Below, piece after piece: positions 26,811 to 34,933 of a stretch of DNA of 64,000 bases. The translations under genes and the position numbers were made by a program. Source of the stretch: Parabacteroides faecalis (GTDB lineage: Bacteria; Bacteroidota; Bacteroidia; Bacteroidales; Tannerellaceae); the NCBI RefSeq assembly GCF_022809355.1, contig NZ_JAKZMM010000017.1:20097-84096 (forward strand), written 5' to 3'. Numbering within the stretch: position 1 is the stretch's first letter; the number at the start of each line of letters is the position of its first letter. A model generated the notes under the pieces. The model searched no databases. It saw only the letters and a list, made by a program, of their open reading frames with translations, and was not told the origin of the DNA.

Positions 26811-29495
26811 ATGATGGAAAATAAACAGCAATATCAGGGGCTTACTTCTGCACAGGTAGAGGAAAGCCGCCGTTTGCATGGTGAGAATGTACTGACTCCT
26901 CCGGAGAAAACTCCTCTTTGGAAACAGTTTTTGGAAAAGTTCGAAGATCCGATTATCCGGATTTTGTTGGTAGCTTGGCTTTTGTCAATGGTGATTGCCG
27001 GTGTGCATTGCTGGGGACCTGAAGCAGCGGGCTTCTCAGCCTTCCTGGAGCCACTGGGTATTTTCTTTGCCATTATGTTGGCTAGTTGTGTTGGCTTTTT
27101 CTTTGAAGTAAAAGCGAATCGTGCGTTTGATATCTTAAACACGGTAAATGATGATATTCTGGTAACAGTGATCCGGAATGGACATATCACGGAAGTGCCG
27201 AGAAAAGAGGTAGTGGTTGGTGATATTGTCATGCTGGGAACAGGAGAAGAAATTCCGGCCGACGGTCATTTGTTGGAAGCCGTTTCTTTGCAGGTCAATG
27301 AATCAACGCTGACGGGTGAACCGATGATTGGAAAGACCACCAAGGAAGAAGACTTTGATCCTGAAGCAACGTATCCATCCAATGTGGTCATGCGTGGAAC
27401 GACTGTTGTAGATGGTCACGGTGTCATGGTGGTTGAACAGGTTGGCGATGCTACCGGTTACGGAAAAGTATATGAAGGTTCGCAGATTGACAATAATATA
27501 GATACGCCCCTTCAGATTCAATTGAAAGGATTAGCCAATGTAATCAGTAAGGCCGGTTATGCGATTGCTGCTGTTACCTTTATTGCATTAACGGCGAAAT
27601 TGTTTATAGGTGGTCAGGATTATTCATGGATGGAATTGATTTCCCATCTGCTGAATTTCTTTATGGTGGCTGTTACTCTGATTGTAGTATCAGTTCCCGA
27701 AGGTTTGCCGATGAGTGTGACCTTGAGTTTGGCTTTGAGTATGAATCGGATGTTGAAGACGAATAATCTGGTTCGTAAGATGCATGCTTGTGAGACAATG
27801 GGGGCAACAACAGTTATCTGTACCGATAAGACCGGAACACTGACACAGAATCAGATGCAAATTCATGAGACGAAGTTTTATAATTTGCCGGATCAGAAAC
27901 TGACGGATGATACATTAAGTCGTTTGATCAAGGAAGGTATTTCTGTCAACTCGACTGCCAATCTGGAACGTGAAGGAGATAAGGTAAAGACTTTGGGTAA
28001 TCCGACAGAAGCGGCTTTGTTGTTATGGTTGAATGCACAAGGTGTAGATTACCTGAATGTGAGAGATGCTGCATCGGTCGTTAGCCAGCTGACGTTCTCT
28101 ACCGAAAGAAAATATATGGCCACAGTAGTGGATTCGCCTTTGTTGGGTAAGAAGGTTTTGTATGTGAAAGGTGCTCCCGAAATCGTCTTGTCAAACTGTA
28201 AGCGGGTAGCGATGGATGGTGATTATGTATCGGTAGAAGCAGCCAAGCCTAAGATTGAAGCACAATTACTGGCTTATCAGAATATGGCGATGCGTACGTT
28301 GGGCTTTGCTTATCAGGTATTGGACGATGGTGCGAATCTGGCGCCTTATACGGATGGACGTCTGAATAAAGATTTGGATTTGACGTATGTTGGTATTGTA
28401 GCTATTTCCGATCCTGTTCGTCCGGATGTGCCGGCTGCCGTACAAAGTTGTATGGATGCGGGTATTTCTGTCAAGATTGTTACGGGTGATACACCGGGTA
28501 CTGCCCGAGAAATCGGTCGTCAGATTGGCATTTGGAAACCGGAAGATACTGACAGAAATATCATTACCGGTCCGGCGTTCGAAGCTTTGAGTGATGAAGA
28601 GGCTTTGGATCGTGTATTGGATCTGAAGATTATGTGCCGGGCTCGTCCGACGGATAAGCAGCGGTTGGTTCAATTGTTGCAGCAGAAAGGGGCTGTTGTA
28701 GCTGTTACTGGCGACGGAACCAATGATGCTCCGGCGTTGAAAGCAGCACAAGTCGGATTATCAATGGGCGATGGAACATCGGTTGCCAAGGAGGCCAGTG
28801 ATATCACAATCTTGGATAATTCATTTGGAAGTATTACCCGTGCGGTGATGTGGGGGCGTTCGTTGTATCGGAATATCCAGCGTTTCTTGCTGTTCCAGCT
28901 GACTATCAATGTCGCTGCCTGCTTGATTGTCTTGTTAGGTTCATTGATTGGAACCGAATCTCCGCTGACTATTACGCAGATGCTTTGGGTGAATCTGATC
29001 ATGGATACCTTTGCTGCCGGAGCTTTGGCTTCATTGCCGCCGAACGAGAAAGTAATGAAAGATAAACCCCGTAAGAGTGGAAAAGACGGAGATTTCATTA
29101 TTACGCGCCCGATGGCTTATCGGATTTTTGGTGTCGGTGCAATATTTGTGATTATATTGATGGGCTTATTGTTGCATTTCCATGCTTCCGAAGGATTGTC
29201 GCCCCGTGATTTGTCGTGGTTCTTCAGTTTCTTTGTTATGTTGCAGTTCTGGAATATGTTTAATGCGAAAGCATTTATGGAAGGAAGTTCTGCTTTTGCT
29301 CATTTGGGAGCTTGTAAGAGTTTCTTGTTTGTGGCCTTGTTGATTCTGATCGGTCAATACTTGATTGTGACGTTTGGCGGACCGATGTTCAACGTCGTTC
29401 CTTTGTCATGGTCTGACTGGGGAATTATTATTGGATCTTCTTCGCTGGTACTTTGGGTAGGAGAGATTGCCCGGTTGTTCGGCAAGAAATCATAA
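26811..29495 (+). CDS. Calcium-translocating P-type ATPase (PMCA type)
   Basis: 894 residues. Order of landmarks: N-terminal cation-ATPase domain (YQGLTSAQVEESRRLHGENVL), actuator domain with ESTLTGEPM, TM4 VSVPEGLPMSVTLSLALSM (PEGL ion site), phosphorylation site DKTGTLTQ with Asp339, nucleotide-binding domain with YVKGAPE, hinge TGDGTNDAPALK, and four more C-terminal TM helices (including MLWVNLIMDTFAAGALA). PEGL together with NLIMDT is the type IIB Ca2+-ATPase pattern. It exports Ca2+ across the inner membrane. Translation could start at 26811 or the adjacent ATG at 26814. Confidence 0.92.
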   Translation: MMENKQQYQGLTSAQVEESRRLHGENVLTPPEKTPLWKQFLEKFEDPIIRILLVAWLLSMVIAGVHCWGPEAAGFSAFLEPLGIFFAIMLASCVGFFFEVKANRAFDILNTVNDDILVTVIRNGHITEVPRKEVVVGDIVMLGTGEEIPADGHLLEAVSLQVNESTLTGEPMIGKTTKEEDFDPEATYPSNVVMRGTTVVDGHGVMVVEQVGDATGYGKVYEGSQIDNNIDTPLQIQLKGLANVISKAGYAIAAVTFIALTAKLFIGGQDYSWMELISHLLNFFMVAVTLIVVSVPEGLPMSVTLSLALSMNRMLKTNNLVRKMHACETMGATTVICTDKTGTLTQNQMQIHETKFYNLPDQKLTDDTLSRLIKEGISVNSTANLEREGDKVKTLGNPTEAALLLWLNAQGVDYLNVRDAASVVSQLTFSTERKYMATVVDSPLLGKKVLYVKGAPEIVLSNCKRVAMDGDYVSVEAAKPKIEAQLLAYQNMAMRTLGFAYQVLDDGANLAPYTDGRLNKDLDLTYVGIVAISDPVRPDVPAAVQSCMDAGISVKIVTGDTPGTAREIGRQIGIWKPEDTDRNIITGPAFEALSDEEALDRVLDLKIMCRARPTDKQRLVQLLQQKGAVVAVTGDGTNDAPALKAAQVGLSMGDGTSVAKEASDITILDNSFGSITRAVMWGRSLYRNIQRFLLFQLTINVAACLIVLLGSLIGTESPLTITQMLWVNLIMDTFAAGALASLPPNEKVMKDKPRKSGKDGDFIITRPMAYRIFGVGAIFVIILMGLLLHFHASEGLSPRDLSWFFSFFVMLQFWNMFNAKAFMEGSSAFAHLGACKSFLFVALLILIGQYLIVTFGGPMFNVVPLSWSDWGIIIGSSSLVLWVGEIARLFGKKS

Positions 29496-29518
29496 AGCGT
29501 TTAGCGTAATATTAAAAA

Positions 29519-29540
29519 GGAATGCGTAAGTTTGCATTCC
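29519..29540 (+). promoter_or_regulatory. Hairpin containing a -7 box upstream of tsaB
   Basis: GGAATGC (29519-29525) pairs with GCATTCC (29534-29540), and TAAGTTTG (29527-29534) inside it matches TAnnTTTG. There is no T run, so it looks more like a promoter/operator dyad than a terminator. Confidence 0.4.
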
Positions 29541-29560
29541 TGAAAATATAAATTATAGTT

Positions 29561-30274
29561 ATGCCTTGTATATTACATATTGATACATCTACCGATGTTT
29601 GTTCAGCTGCGCTGACGAACAATGGTGTAGTCGTAGAAGAAAAGGTTTCTTACGAAGGTCATTCACATGCCTCGTTGTTGGGATTGTATGTAGCCGATTG
29701 TTTGAAGAGTGCGAAAGAAAACGGACTTTCGCTGGATGCTGTTGCCGTAAGTTCCGGTCCGGGTTCTTATACAGGATTGAGAATCGGTGTCTCTATGGCG
29801 AAAGGAATTTGTTTTGGCTTAGGTATTCCTTTGATCAGTGTTCCGACTCTGGAACTGCTGGCTTCTACTGCCATTCGGAATTATCCTGAGAACGATGCTT
29901 TGTATTGCGCGATGTTGGATGCACGTCGGATGGAAGTATATGCTGCCATCTATAATCAGAGACGGGAACAAGTACGTGAAGTGAAGGCCGACATTGTCAC
30001 TGCTGAAACGTATGCACCCTATCTGAACGAAGGAAAAGTATGTTTCTTCGGTAACGGTTCCGGTAAATGTAAATCCGTGATAGAGCATCCGAATGCTGTC
30101 TTTATTCCGGATGTACATCCGATAGCAGCACAGATGATGTCGTTGGCTGAAGAACGTTATGCCAACCGTCAATTTGAAGATGTAGCCTATTTCGAACCTT
30201 TCTATCTGAAAGAATTCCAGGCTACGATTGCCAAGAATAAAGTATTAGGCGAAGTATTGCATCCGCATAAATAA
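29561..30274 (+). CDS. tsaB: tRNA threonylcarbamoyladenosine biosynthesis protein TsaB
   Basis: 237 residues, ASKHA-fold partner of TsaD. The N-terminus ILHIDTSTDVCSAAL and the signature SSGPGSYTGLRIGVSMAKG are diagnostic. It works with TsaC, TsaD and TsaE to build t6A37 on ANN-decoding tRNAs. It is 9 bp upstream of a DUF3810 gene, so the two probably share a transcript. Confidence 0.93.
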   Translation: MPCILHIDTSTDVCSAALTNNGVVVEEKVSYEGHSHASLLGLYVADCLKSAKENGLSLDAVAVSSGPGSYTGLRIGVSMAKGICFGLGIPLISVPTLELLASTAIRNYPENDALYCAMLDARRMEVYAAIYNQRREQVREVKADIVTAETYAPYLNEGKVCFFGNGSGKCKSVIEHPNAVFIPDVHPIAAQMMSLAEERYANRQFEDVAYFEPFYLKEFQATIAKNKVLGEVLHPHK

Positions 30275-30283
30275 TAAGCGGAT

Positions 30284-31321
30284 ATGAAGAAGATACGAGT
30301 CCGCTGGATTATACAGGCAGTTTGTCTGGTGTTGGTCTGGTTGCTGAAACTCTTTCCGCATGGAGGAGAATGGTATGCAACCACCATTTACCCTGTATGT
30401 TCCGGCGGACTCGCTTGTTTTTCTTCCTTCTTTCCTTTTTCTCTCAATGATTTGTTTATTTATGGGAGTTTGGCTGGTATTTTGTTGTATCTGCTTTATG
30501 CGCTGTTGTGTAAACATCGGGTAAAACAAGCGTTGGTTCATGTAGTAGAATATTTAGTTTGGGTGTATATCTGGTTTTATGCGGTGTGGGGACTCAATTA
30601 TTACCGGAATGATTTTTACCAGCGCACTCAGTTACAACGGCAAGTCTATTCAGAAGAATTGTTCGGACGTTTCTTGCAAGTTTATACTGATTCTTTGAAT
30701 GCAGCCTATTGTCCTGTGGATACGGTGGAAAAAGAAAAGGTGGAAGCGGCAATTAAAGCTAGTTATGCTGTTTTAGATACGAAATATGGTTTAACTTGTC
30801 CGCCTGAGAATTTACGGCCGAAACCTATGTTGTTCCCTTCCTTGATGAGTGGAGTAGGTGTGATGGGATATATTGGCCCTTTCTTTATAGAATCTCATCT
30901 GAGCAAAGATTTGCTTCCGGTTCAGTATGCTGCTACTTGTGCTCACGAAATGGCGCATGTCTTGGGAATTTCCAGTGAAGCCGAAGCCAATTATTACAGT
31001 TACCTTATCTGTACGACATCATCTGAACGGGAGATCCGTTTTTCCGGTTACTTTTCTTTGTTGCCTTATGTTCTTTCCAATGCTTATCGTGTTTTGCCCG
31101 AAGCTGATTTCAAAGCCTGGCGAGAGACACTTCGCCCTGAGATTGTTTCTTTATATCGGGAAAAAGCTGATCATTGGCAGAATCTTTATAATCCTTTGCT
31201 GGGTGAAATACAAGACAAGATGTATAACTGGTATCTGAAAGGAAATCGGATTTCTTCCGGAACGGCCAATTATTCCGAAGTGATTGGTTTGATTATGGCG
31301 GCTCAGTCTGCTTCCTTCTAA
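30284..31321 (+). CDS. DUF3810-family membrane protein with zinc-protease motif
   Basis: 345 residues. Three N-terminal membrane segments (about 8-28, 55-75 and 90-110) precede a domain with CAHEMAHVLGISSEAEANY, an HExxH motif plus a downstream Glu typical of gluzincin metalloproteases. This matches DUF3810. It is probably anchored in the inner membrane, and catalysis is inferred only from the motif. It lies 9 bp after tsaB. Downstream is a repeat array and a convergent mutY. Confidence 0.82.
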   Translation: MKKIRVRWIIQAVCLVLVWLLKLFPHGGEWYATTIYPVCSGGLACFSSFFPFSLNDLFIYGSLAGILLYLLYALLCKHRVKQALVHVVEYLVWVYIWFYAVWGLNYYRNDFYQRTQLQRQVYSEELFGRFLQVYTDSLNAAYCPVDTVEKEKVEAAIKASYAVLDTKYGLTCPPENLRPKPMLFPSLMSGVGVMGYIGPFFIESHLSKDLLPVQYAATCAHEMAHVLGISSEAEANYYSYLICTTSSEREIRFSGYFSLLPYVLSNAYRVLPEADFKAWRETLRPEIVSLYREKADHWQNLYNPLLGEIQDKMYNWYLKGNRISSGTANYSEVIGLIMAAQSASF

Positions 31322-31349
31322 AACCTGCTGGCTGGTATGGTAACTATAA

Positions 31350-31475
31350 GTAACGAGAATCAAAAATGATTCCCGGGAGTTTCATTTCTGATCCTCGTTG
31401 GTTTTGTCGGAAAAGCCGGCGTATTTTGCCAAAAAGCCGGCGCAAATTCATCAAAAGCCGGCGTAAATTTTTTCA
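31350..31475. repeat. Array C: mixed 21/22-nt-period repeats between convergent genes
   Basis: GCCGGCG occurs at 31415, 31436 and 31457, exactly 21 nt apart, each preceded by AAAA and followed by an A/T-rich tail. Immediately upstream, TGATTCC (31367) and TGATCCTCGTTGGTTTTG (31389) are 22 nt apart and match array A's unit. AACGAGAATCA (31352) is the same core inverted. GCCGGC is palindromic. Occupies the gap between DUF3810 and mutY; no conventional terminator is seen. Confidence 0.78.
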
Positions 31476-31511
31476 TTTCCTATAGGCTTTTTATACGCAT
31501 CCCTAAGTTTT

Positions 31512-32591
31512 CTATAAATCTAAAGAAATCAGGTATTTATGGATAAGTATAGGAACTGCGTATGAATCCAGCTCGTCTGTCGCTATTTGTTGGTAGTTCG
31601 ATGAGAGATCGCCTGTATTTTCTACTTCGATTTGATAGAATGTCGCATAAAGAGTCTGATGAGACAGAACATGCTTGCGTACCGGACTTATGGTTTGTAC
31701 CGTTATTTTTCCACAGCCCTGAAATACCTTTTTCCATTCTTCCATTTGAGATAAAGCTTCCCATTCGCATGGCTGTTCGGTTTCAATCAGCGGAAACTGA
31801 TACAAACCTTTCCAAATATCATCATCTTGCCTTTTCTGAATCCAGGTAGTTTGTTTCTTATATATAATGTATAAGTAATGGAAATAACGGTTACGTGTTT
31901 TAATCTTTCCTTGCTTCTTTGGATAATCCGATACATTTTGCTGGAGATAAGCCATGCAAACATCGGCTAGGGGACAAATTGTACAATCGGGATTTTGCGG
32001 AACACATTGTAAGGCTCCCAGTTCCATGATAGCCTGGTTGTGCAAACCAGCCTGCTGGTGCGATAGCAAAGAAGAAGCCAGTTCGGCAAAAACTTTCTTT
32101 CCTTGCGTAGTGTCGATAGGCGTTTCGATGGCAAACAGACGTGAAAGTACCCGATAAACATTTCCATCGACAACGGCGTAGGGTTTATTCCAGGCAAAAG
32201 AGACAATAGCTGCGGCTGTATAATCGCCAATGCCTTTCAATGATTTTACGTCTGAGTAGTCGGTCGGAAACTTGCCTCCGAATTGCTGCATGATCGTCTT
32301 TGCTGCCGTATGTAAGTTCCTTGCCCGGCTGTAATAACCTAATCCTTGCCAGTATTTCAGGACTTCATCTTCTGAAGCCTCGGCCAATGCTTGCACATTC
32401 GGGAAACGGGCAACGAACCGATTGAAATAATCTAGTCCCTGTGCTACGCGTGTTTGTTGTAAAATGATTTCGGAAATCCAGATAATGTAAGGATTTGTTG
32501 TTTCTCTCCAAGGCAATTCCCTGCGGTTTGTCTGGTACCAAGTAATGAGTTTATTGCTGATATAAGTGTCATTATTCGTCTCTATCTTCAT
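31512..32591 (-). CDS. mutY: A/G-specific adenine glycosylase MutY
   Basis: 359 residues from the start at 32591 (MKIETNNDTYISNKL); the longer in-frame start at 32636 adds a non-conserved leader. The catalytic Glu is in WISEIILQQTRV, helix-hairpin-helix LKGIGDYTAAAI, the catalytic Asp is in AVVDGNVYRV, and the [4Fe-4S] loop is CVPQNPDCTICPLADVC (C-x6-C-x2-C-x5-C). A C-terminal NUDIX-like domain of about 120 residues recognises 8-oxoG. It removes adenine mispaired with 8-oxoguanine. Divergent from the HU gene. Confidence 0.95.
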   Translation of the reverse strand: MKIETNNDTYISNKLITWYQTNRRELPWRETTNPYIIWISEIILQQTRVAQGLDYFNRFVARFPNVQALAEASEDEVLKYWQGLGYYSRARNLHTAAKTIMQQFGGKFPTDYSDVKSLKGIGDYTAAAIVSFAWNKPYAVVDGNVYRVLSRLFAIETPIDTTQGKKVFAELASSLLSHQQAGLHNQAIMELGALQCVPQNPDCTICPLADVCMAYLQQNVSDYPKKQGKIKTRNRYFHYLYIIYKKQTTWIQKRQDDDIWKGLYQFPLIETEQPCEWEALSQMEEWKKVFQGCGKITVQTISPVRKHVLSHQTLYATFYQIEVENTGDLSSNYQQIATDELDSYAVPILIHKYLISLDL

Positions 32592-32720
32592 GAAAGTCTG
32601 TGTTAAATGAATTACATAACTGATTGACATGTGCAAACATACGGATATAATCAGGAATAAGCAGAAATATTTTTCCTAAAAAATGCGATAGAATTACTTT
32701 TTCTCTTCAAGAAAAAGCTA

Positions 32721-32728
32721 TATATTTG
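32721..32728 (+). promoter_or_regulatory. -7 box for the HU gene
   Basis: TATATTTG, 47 bp upstream of the HU ATG, with TTTT at the -33 position (19-nt spacer). Confidence 0.55.
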
Positions 32729-32775
32729 CATTCCAAAAAATTATAAGGTCCAATTAATTAAATAAATTATAAGAC

Positions 32776-33048
32776 ATGACGAAAGCAGATATTGTTAGCG
32801 AGATTTCAAAAAGTACTGGTATTGATAAACAAACAGTATTGGCAAGCGTGGAATCATTCATGGAAATAGTTAAAGGTTCTTTAGCTAAGAATGAAAACGT
32901 TTATTTGAGAGGTTTCGGTAGTTTTATTGTGAAGAAGAGAGCACAAAAAACAGCTCGTAACATTTCAAAGAATACGACAATTATTATTCCAGAACATAAT
33001 ATTCCTTCATTCAAGCCCGCGAAAACGTTTTTGAATGAAGTAAAATAA
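32776..33048 (+). CDS. HU/IHF-family DNA-binding protein
   Basis: 90 residues, full-length HU fold: MTKADIVSEISKSTGIDKQTV helices, LRGFGSFIVKKRAQKTARN at the start of the beta-arm, and a Pro-containing arm tip (IIPEHNIPSF). It bends and compacts DNA as a dimer. The family signature is the GFGSF segment. It is 39 bp upstream of a tiny basic gene, with which it may be co-transcribed. Confidence 0.95.
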   Translation: MTKADIVSEISKSTGIDKQTVLASVESFMEIVKGSLAKNENVYLRGFGSFIVKKRAQKTARNISKNTTIIIPEHNIPSFKPAKTFLNEVK

Positions 33049-33087
33049 GTAAAATTTATACGTTTAATCTTTTAAATTTTTAAAGCG

Positions 33088-33177
33088 ATGCCAAGCGGAA
33101 AGAAAAGAAAAAGACATAAAATGTCTACTCACAAGCGTAAAAAAAGACTGAAGAAAAACAGACATAAGAAGAAGTAA
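33088..33177 (+). CDS. 29-residue AURKAIP1/COX24 (mS38)-like basic protein
   Basis: A very short ORF of 29 residues beginning MPSGKKRKRHKM and ending KKNRHKKK, almost entirely Lys/Arg/His. This is the conserved Bacteroidetes small protein assigned to the AURKAIP1/COX24 domain, related to mitoribosomal mS38. The known family suggests a small-subunit rRNA-associated role. It lies between HU and RNase G, and its stop is at the edge of the structured leader of the next gene. Easily missed because of its size; the composition and exact start support it. Confidence 0.85.
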   Translation: MPSGKKRKRHKMSTHKRKKRLKKNRHKKK

Positions 33178-33193
33178 GTCTTTTTTTGTGTCA

Positions 33194-33253
33194 AAAGAAC
33201 AAACTTAATAAGAGACCTTTTAAGTTTGTTCTTTGCTTATTTTATAAGGTCTC
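33194..33253 (+). promoter_or_regulatory. Hairpin and loop-pairing (pseudoknot-like) leader of RNase G
   Basis: AAAGAACAAACTTAA (33194-33208) pairs perfectly with TTAAGTTTGTTCTTT (33220-33234). The 11-nt loop contains GAGACCTT (33212-33219), which is exactly complementary to AAGGTCTC (33246-33253) just 9 nt before the RNase G start codon. The hairpin may also serve as terminator for the HU/mS38-like transcript, as T-rich sequence follows. Confidence 0.65.
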
Positions 33254-33262
33254 CATTCTTAA

Positions 33263-34849
33263 ATGAAACCTGAAGTGATTAGTGAATTAGTTGTAAATGT
33301 TGAACCCCAGGAAATGTCGATTGCCGTACTGGAAGACAAGAATCTGGTAGAGCTTCAGAAAGAAGCCCGGAATCTTCAGTTTGCGGTAGGCGATATTTAT
33401 TTAGGCAAGGTGAAGAAACTGATGCCGGGGTTGAATGCTGCGTTCATTGATGTAGGGTATAAAAAGGATGCATTTCTTCATTATCAAGATTTAGGATCGA
33501 ACTTCAACATGCAGCAGAAGTATTTGAAACAGGTCTTGTCTGATCCTAAAAAGGCTGTTTCTATATCGAAGTTGCAAAACGAACCGGAAATCGAGAAAGA
33601 CGGAAGTATTGGGGATATTCTGAAAATCGGTCAGGAAGTTTTGGTGCAGATCGCCAAAGAACCGATTTCAACAAAAGGTCCGCGTCTGGCTTCCGAGTTA
33701 TCATTCGCCGGCAGATACATTGTTTTGATTCCTTTTGGCGATAAGGTTTCTGTTTCTTCCAAGATCAAGACATCGGAAGAACGTGCCCGGTTGCGCCAAT
33801 TGATTCAGAGTATCAAACCGAAGAATTTTACGGTGATTGTTCGTACTTCTGCCGAAGGAAGACGAGTTGCTGAACTCGATCATGAACTTAGGACTCTGGT
33901 AGCGCGCTGGGAAGAAAGTATTGCTAAGCTCTCGAAAGATAAGAATCCTTCTTTAATCTATGAAGAGACAGGACGTGCGGTGGCTTTGTTGCGCGACATT
34001 TACAATCCTTCGTTCCAGAATATCTATGTGAACGATCCGGATGTCTATAATAGTATTCGGGCGTATGTGAGCCTGATTGCTCCCGGAAGTGAGAATATTG
34101 TACAATTATATACCGGCGGATTACCTATCTTTGATAATTTTGCAATTACCAAGCAAATAAAATCTTTATTCGGACGTACAGTAACGTATAAGAGCGGTGC
34201 TTATTTGGTGATCGACCATACGGAAGCCATGCACGTCATTGATGTGAACAGTGGTAACCGGGCGAAGAGCAGCGAAGATCAGGAACAAACAGCTATGGAA
34301 GTCAATCTGGCTGCTGCCGATGAAATTGCCCGTCAGTTGCGCCTGCGAGATATGGGCGGAATTATTGTGGTCGATTTTATAGATATCCATGATAATGCGA
34401 ATAAGCAGAAACTTTTCGAGCACATGACAAAAGCAATGGCTTGCGATCGGGCAAAACACAATATTTTGCCTTTGAGTAAGTTCTGCCTGATGCAGATAAC
34501 ACGTCAGCGTGTTCGTCCGGCGATGGATGTTGAAACCTCTGAGACTTGTCCCGCCTGCTATGGTTCTGGTACCGTGAAACCCTCTATTTTGTTTACGGAT
34601 AGTTTGGAGGGAAAGATTGATTGTCTCGTCAATAAACATCATTTGAAGAAATTCACCCTACATATCCATCCTTATGTGGCAGCTTATGTGAATAAAGGGT
34701 TATTCCCTTTAAGTTGGCAATGGAAGATGAAATATACACATGGGCTAAAGATTGTCCCAAACCAAAGTCTTGCATTTTTGGAATATAAGTTTTTCGATGA
34801 AAATAACAATGAATTGGATATGAAAGAAGCGCAAGAAGGCAAAGGCTGA
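33263..34849 (+). CDS. rng: Ribonuclease G/E
   Basis: 528 residues, RNase G size (no long RNase E scaffold). The N-terminal S1 RNA-binding domain runs about 38-125 (GDIYLGKVKKLMPGLNAAFID). The catalytic core has HVIDVNSG and GGIIVVDFIDIHD, the Mg2+-binding Asp residues, and DMGGII. A zinc-link appears as ETCPACYGSG near residue 425. It is a 5'-end-sensing endoribonuclease for mRNA decay and rRNA maturation. Its start codon lies 9 nt after a sequence that can pair with a hairpin loop, suggesting control by leader folding. Confidence 0.95.
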   Translation: MKPEVISELVVNVEPQEMSIAVLEDKNLVELQKEARNLQFAVGDIYLGKVKKLMPGLNAAFIDVGYKKDAFLHYQDLGSNFNMQQKYLKQVLSDPKKAVSISKLQNEPEIEKDGSIGDILKIGQEVLVQIAKEPISTKGPRLASELSFAGRYIVLIPFGDKVSVSSKIKTSEERARLRQLIQSIKPKNFTVIVRTSAEGRRVAELDHELRTLVARWEESIAKLSKDKNPSLIYEETGRAVALLRDIYNPSFQNIYVNDPDVYNSIRAYVSLIAPGSENIVQLYTGGLPIFDNFAITKQIKSLFGRTVTYKSGAYLVIDHTEAMHVIDVNSGNRAKSSEDQEQTAMEVNLAAADEIARQLRLRDMGGIIVVDFIDIHDNANKQKLFEHMTKAMACDRAKHNILPLSKFCLMQITRQRVRPAMDVETSETCPACYGSGTVKPSILFTDSLEGKIDCLVNKHHLKKFTLHIHPYVAAYVNKGLFPLSWQWKMKYTHGLKIVPNQSLAFLEYKFFDENNNELDMKEAQEGKG

Positions 34850-34872
34850 TCGCTCCTTTTATAGTATGAAAT

Positions 34873-34918
34873 AAACGCCGGTAAGTTCACTTTTCAGTTT
34901 GACTTATCGGCGTTTTAC
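34873..34918. terminator. Terminator between rng and the sulfatase gene
   Basis: AAACGCCGGTAAGT (34873-34886) pairs with ACTTATCGGCGTTT (34902-34915), one wobble. Flanking A and T runs suit both convergent transcripts. Confidence 0.85.
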
Positions 34919-34933
34919 TTTATTCATCTGTTA

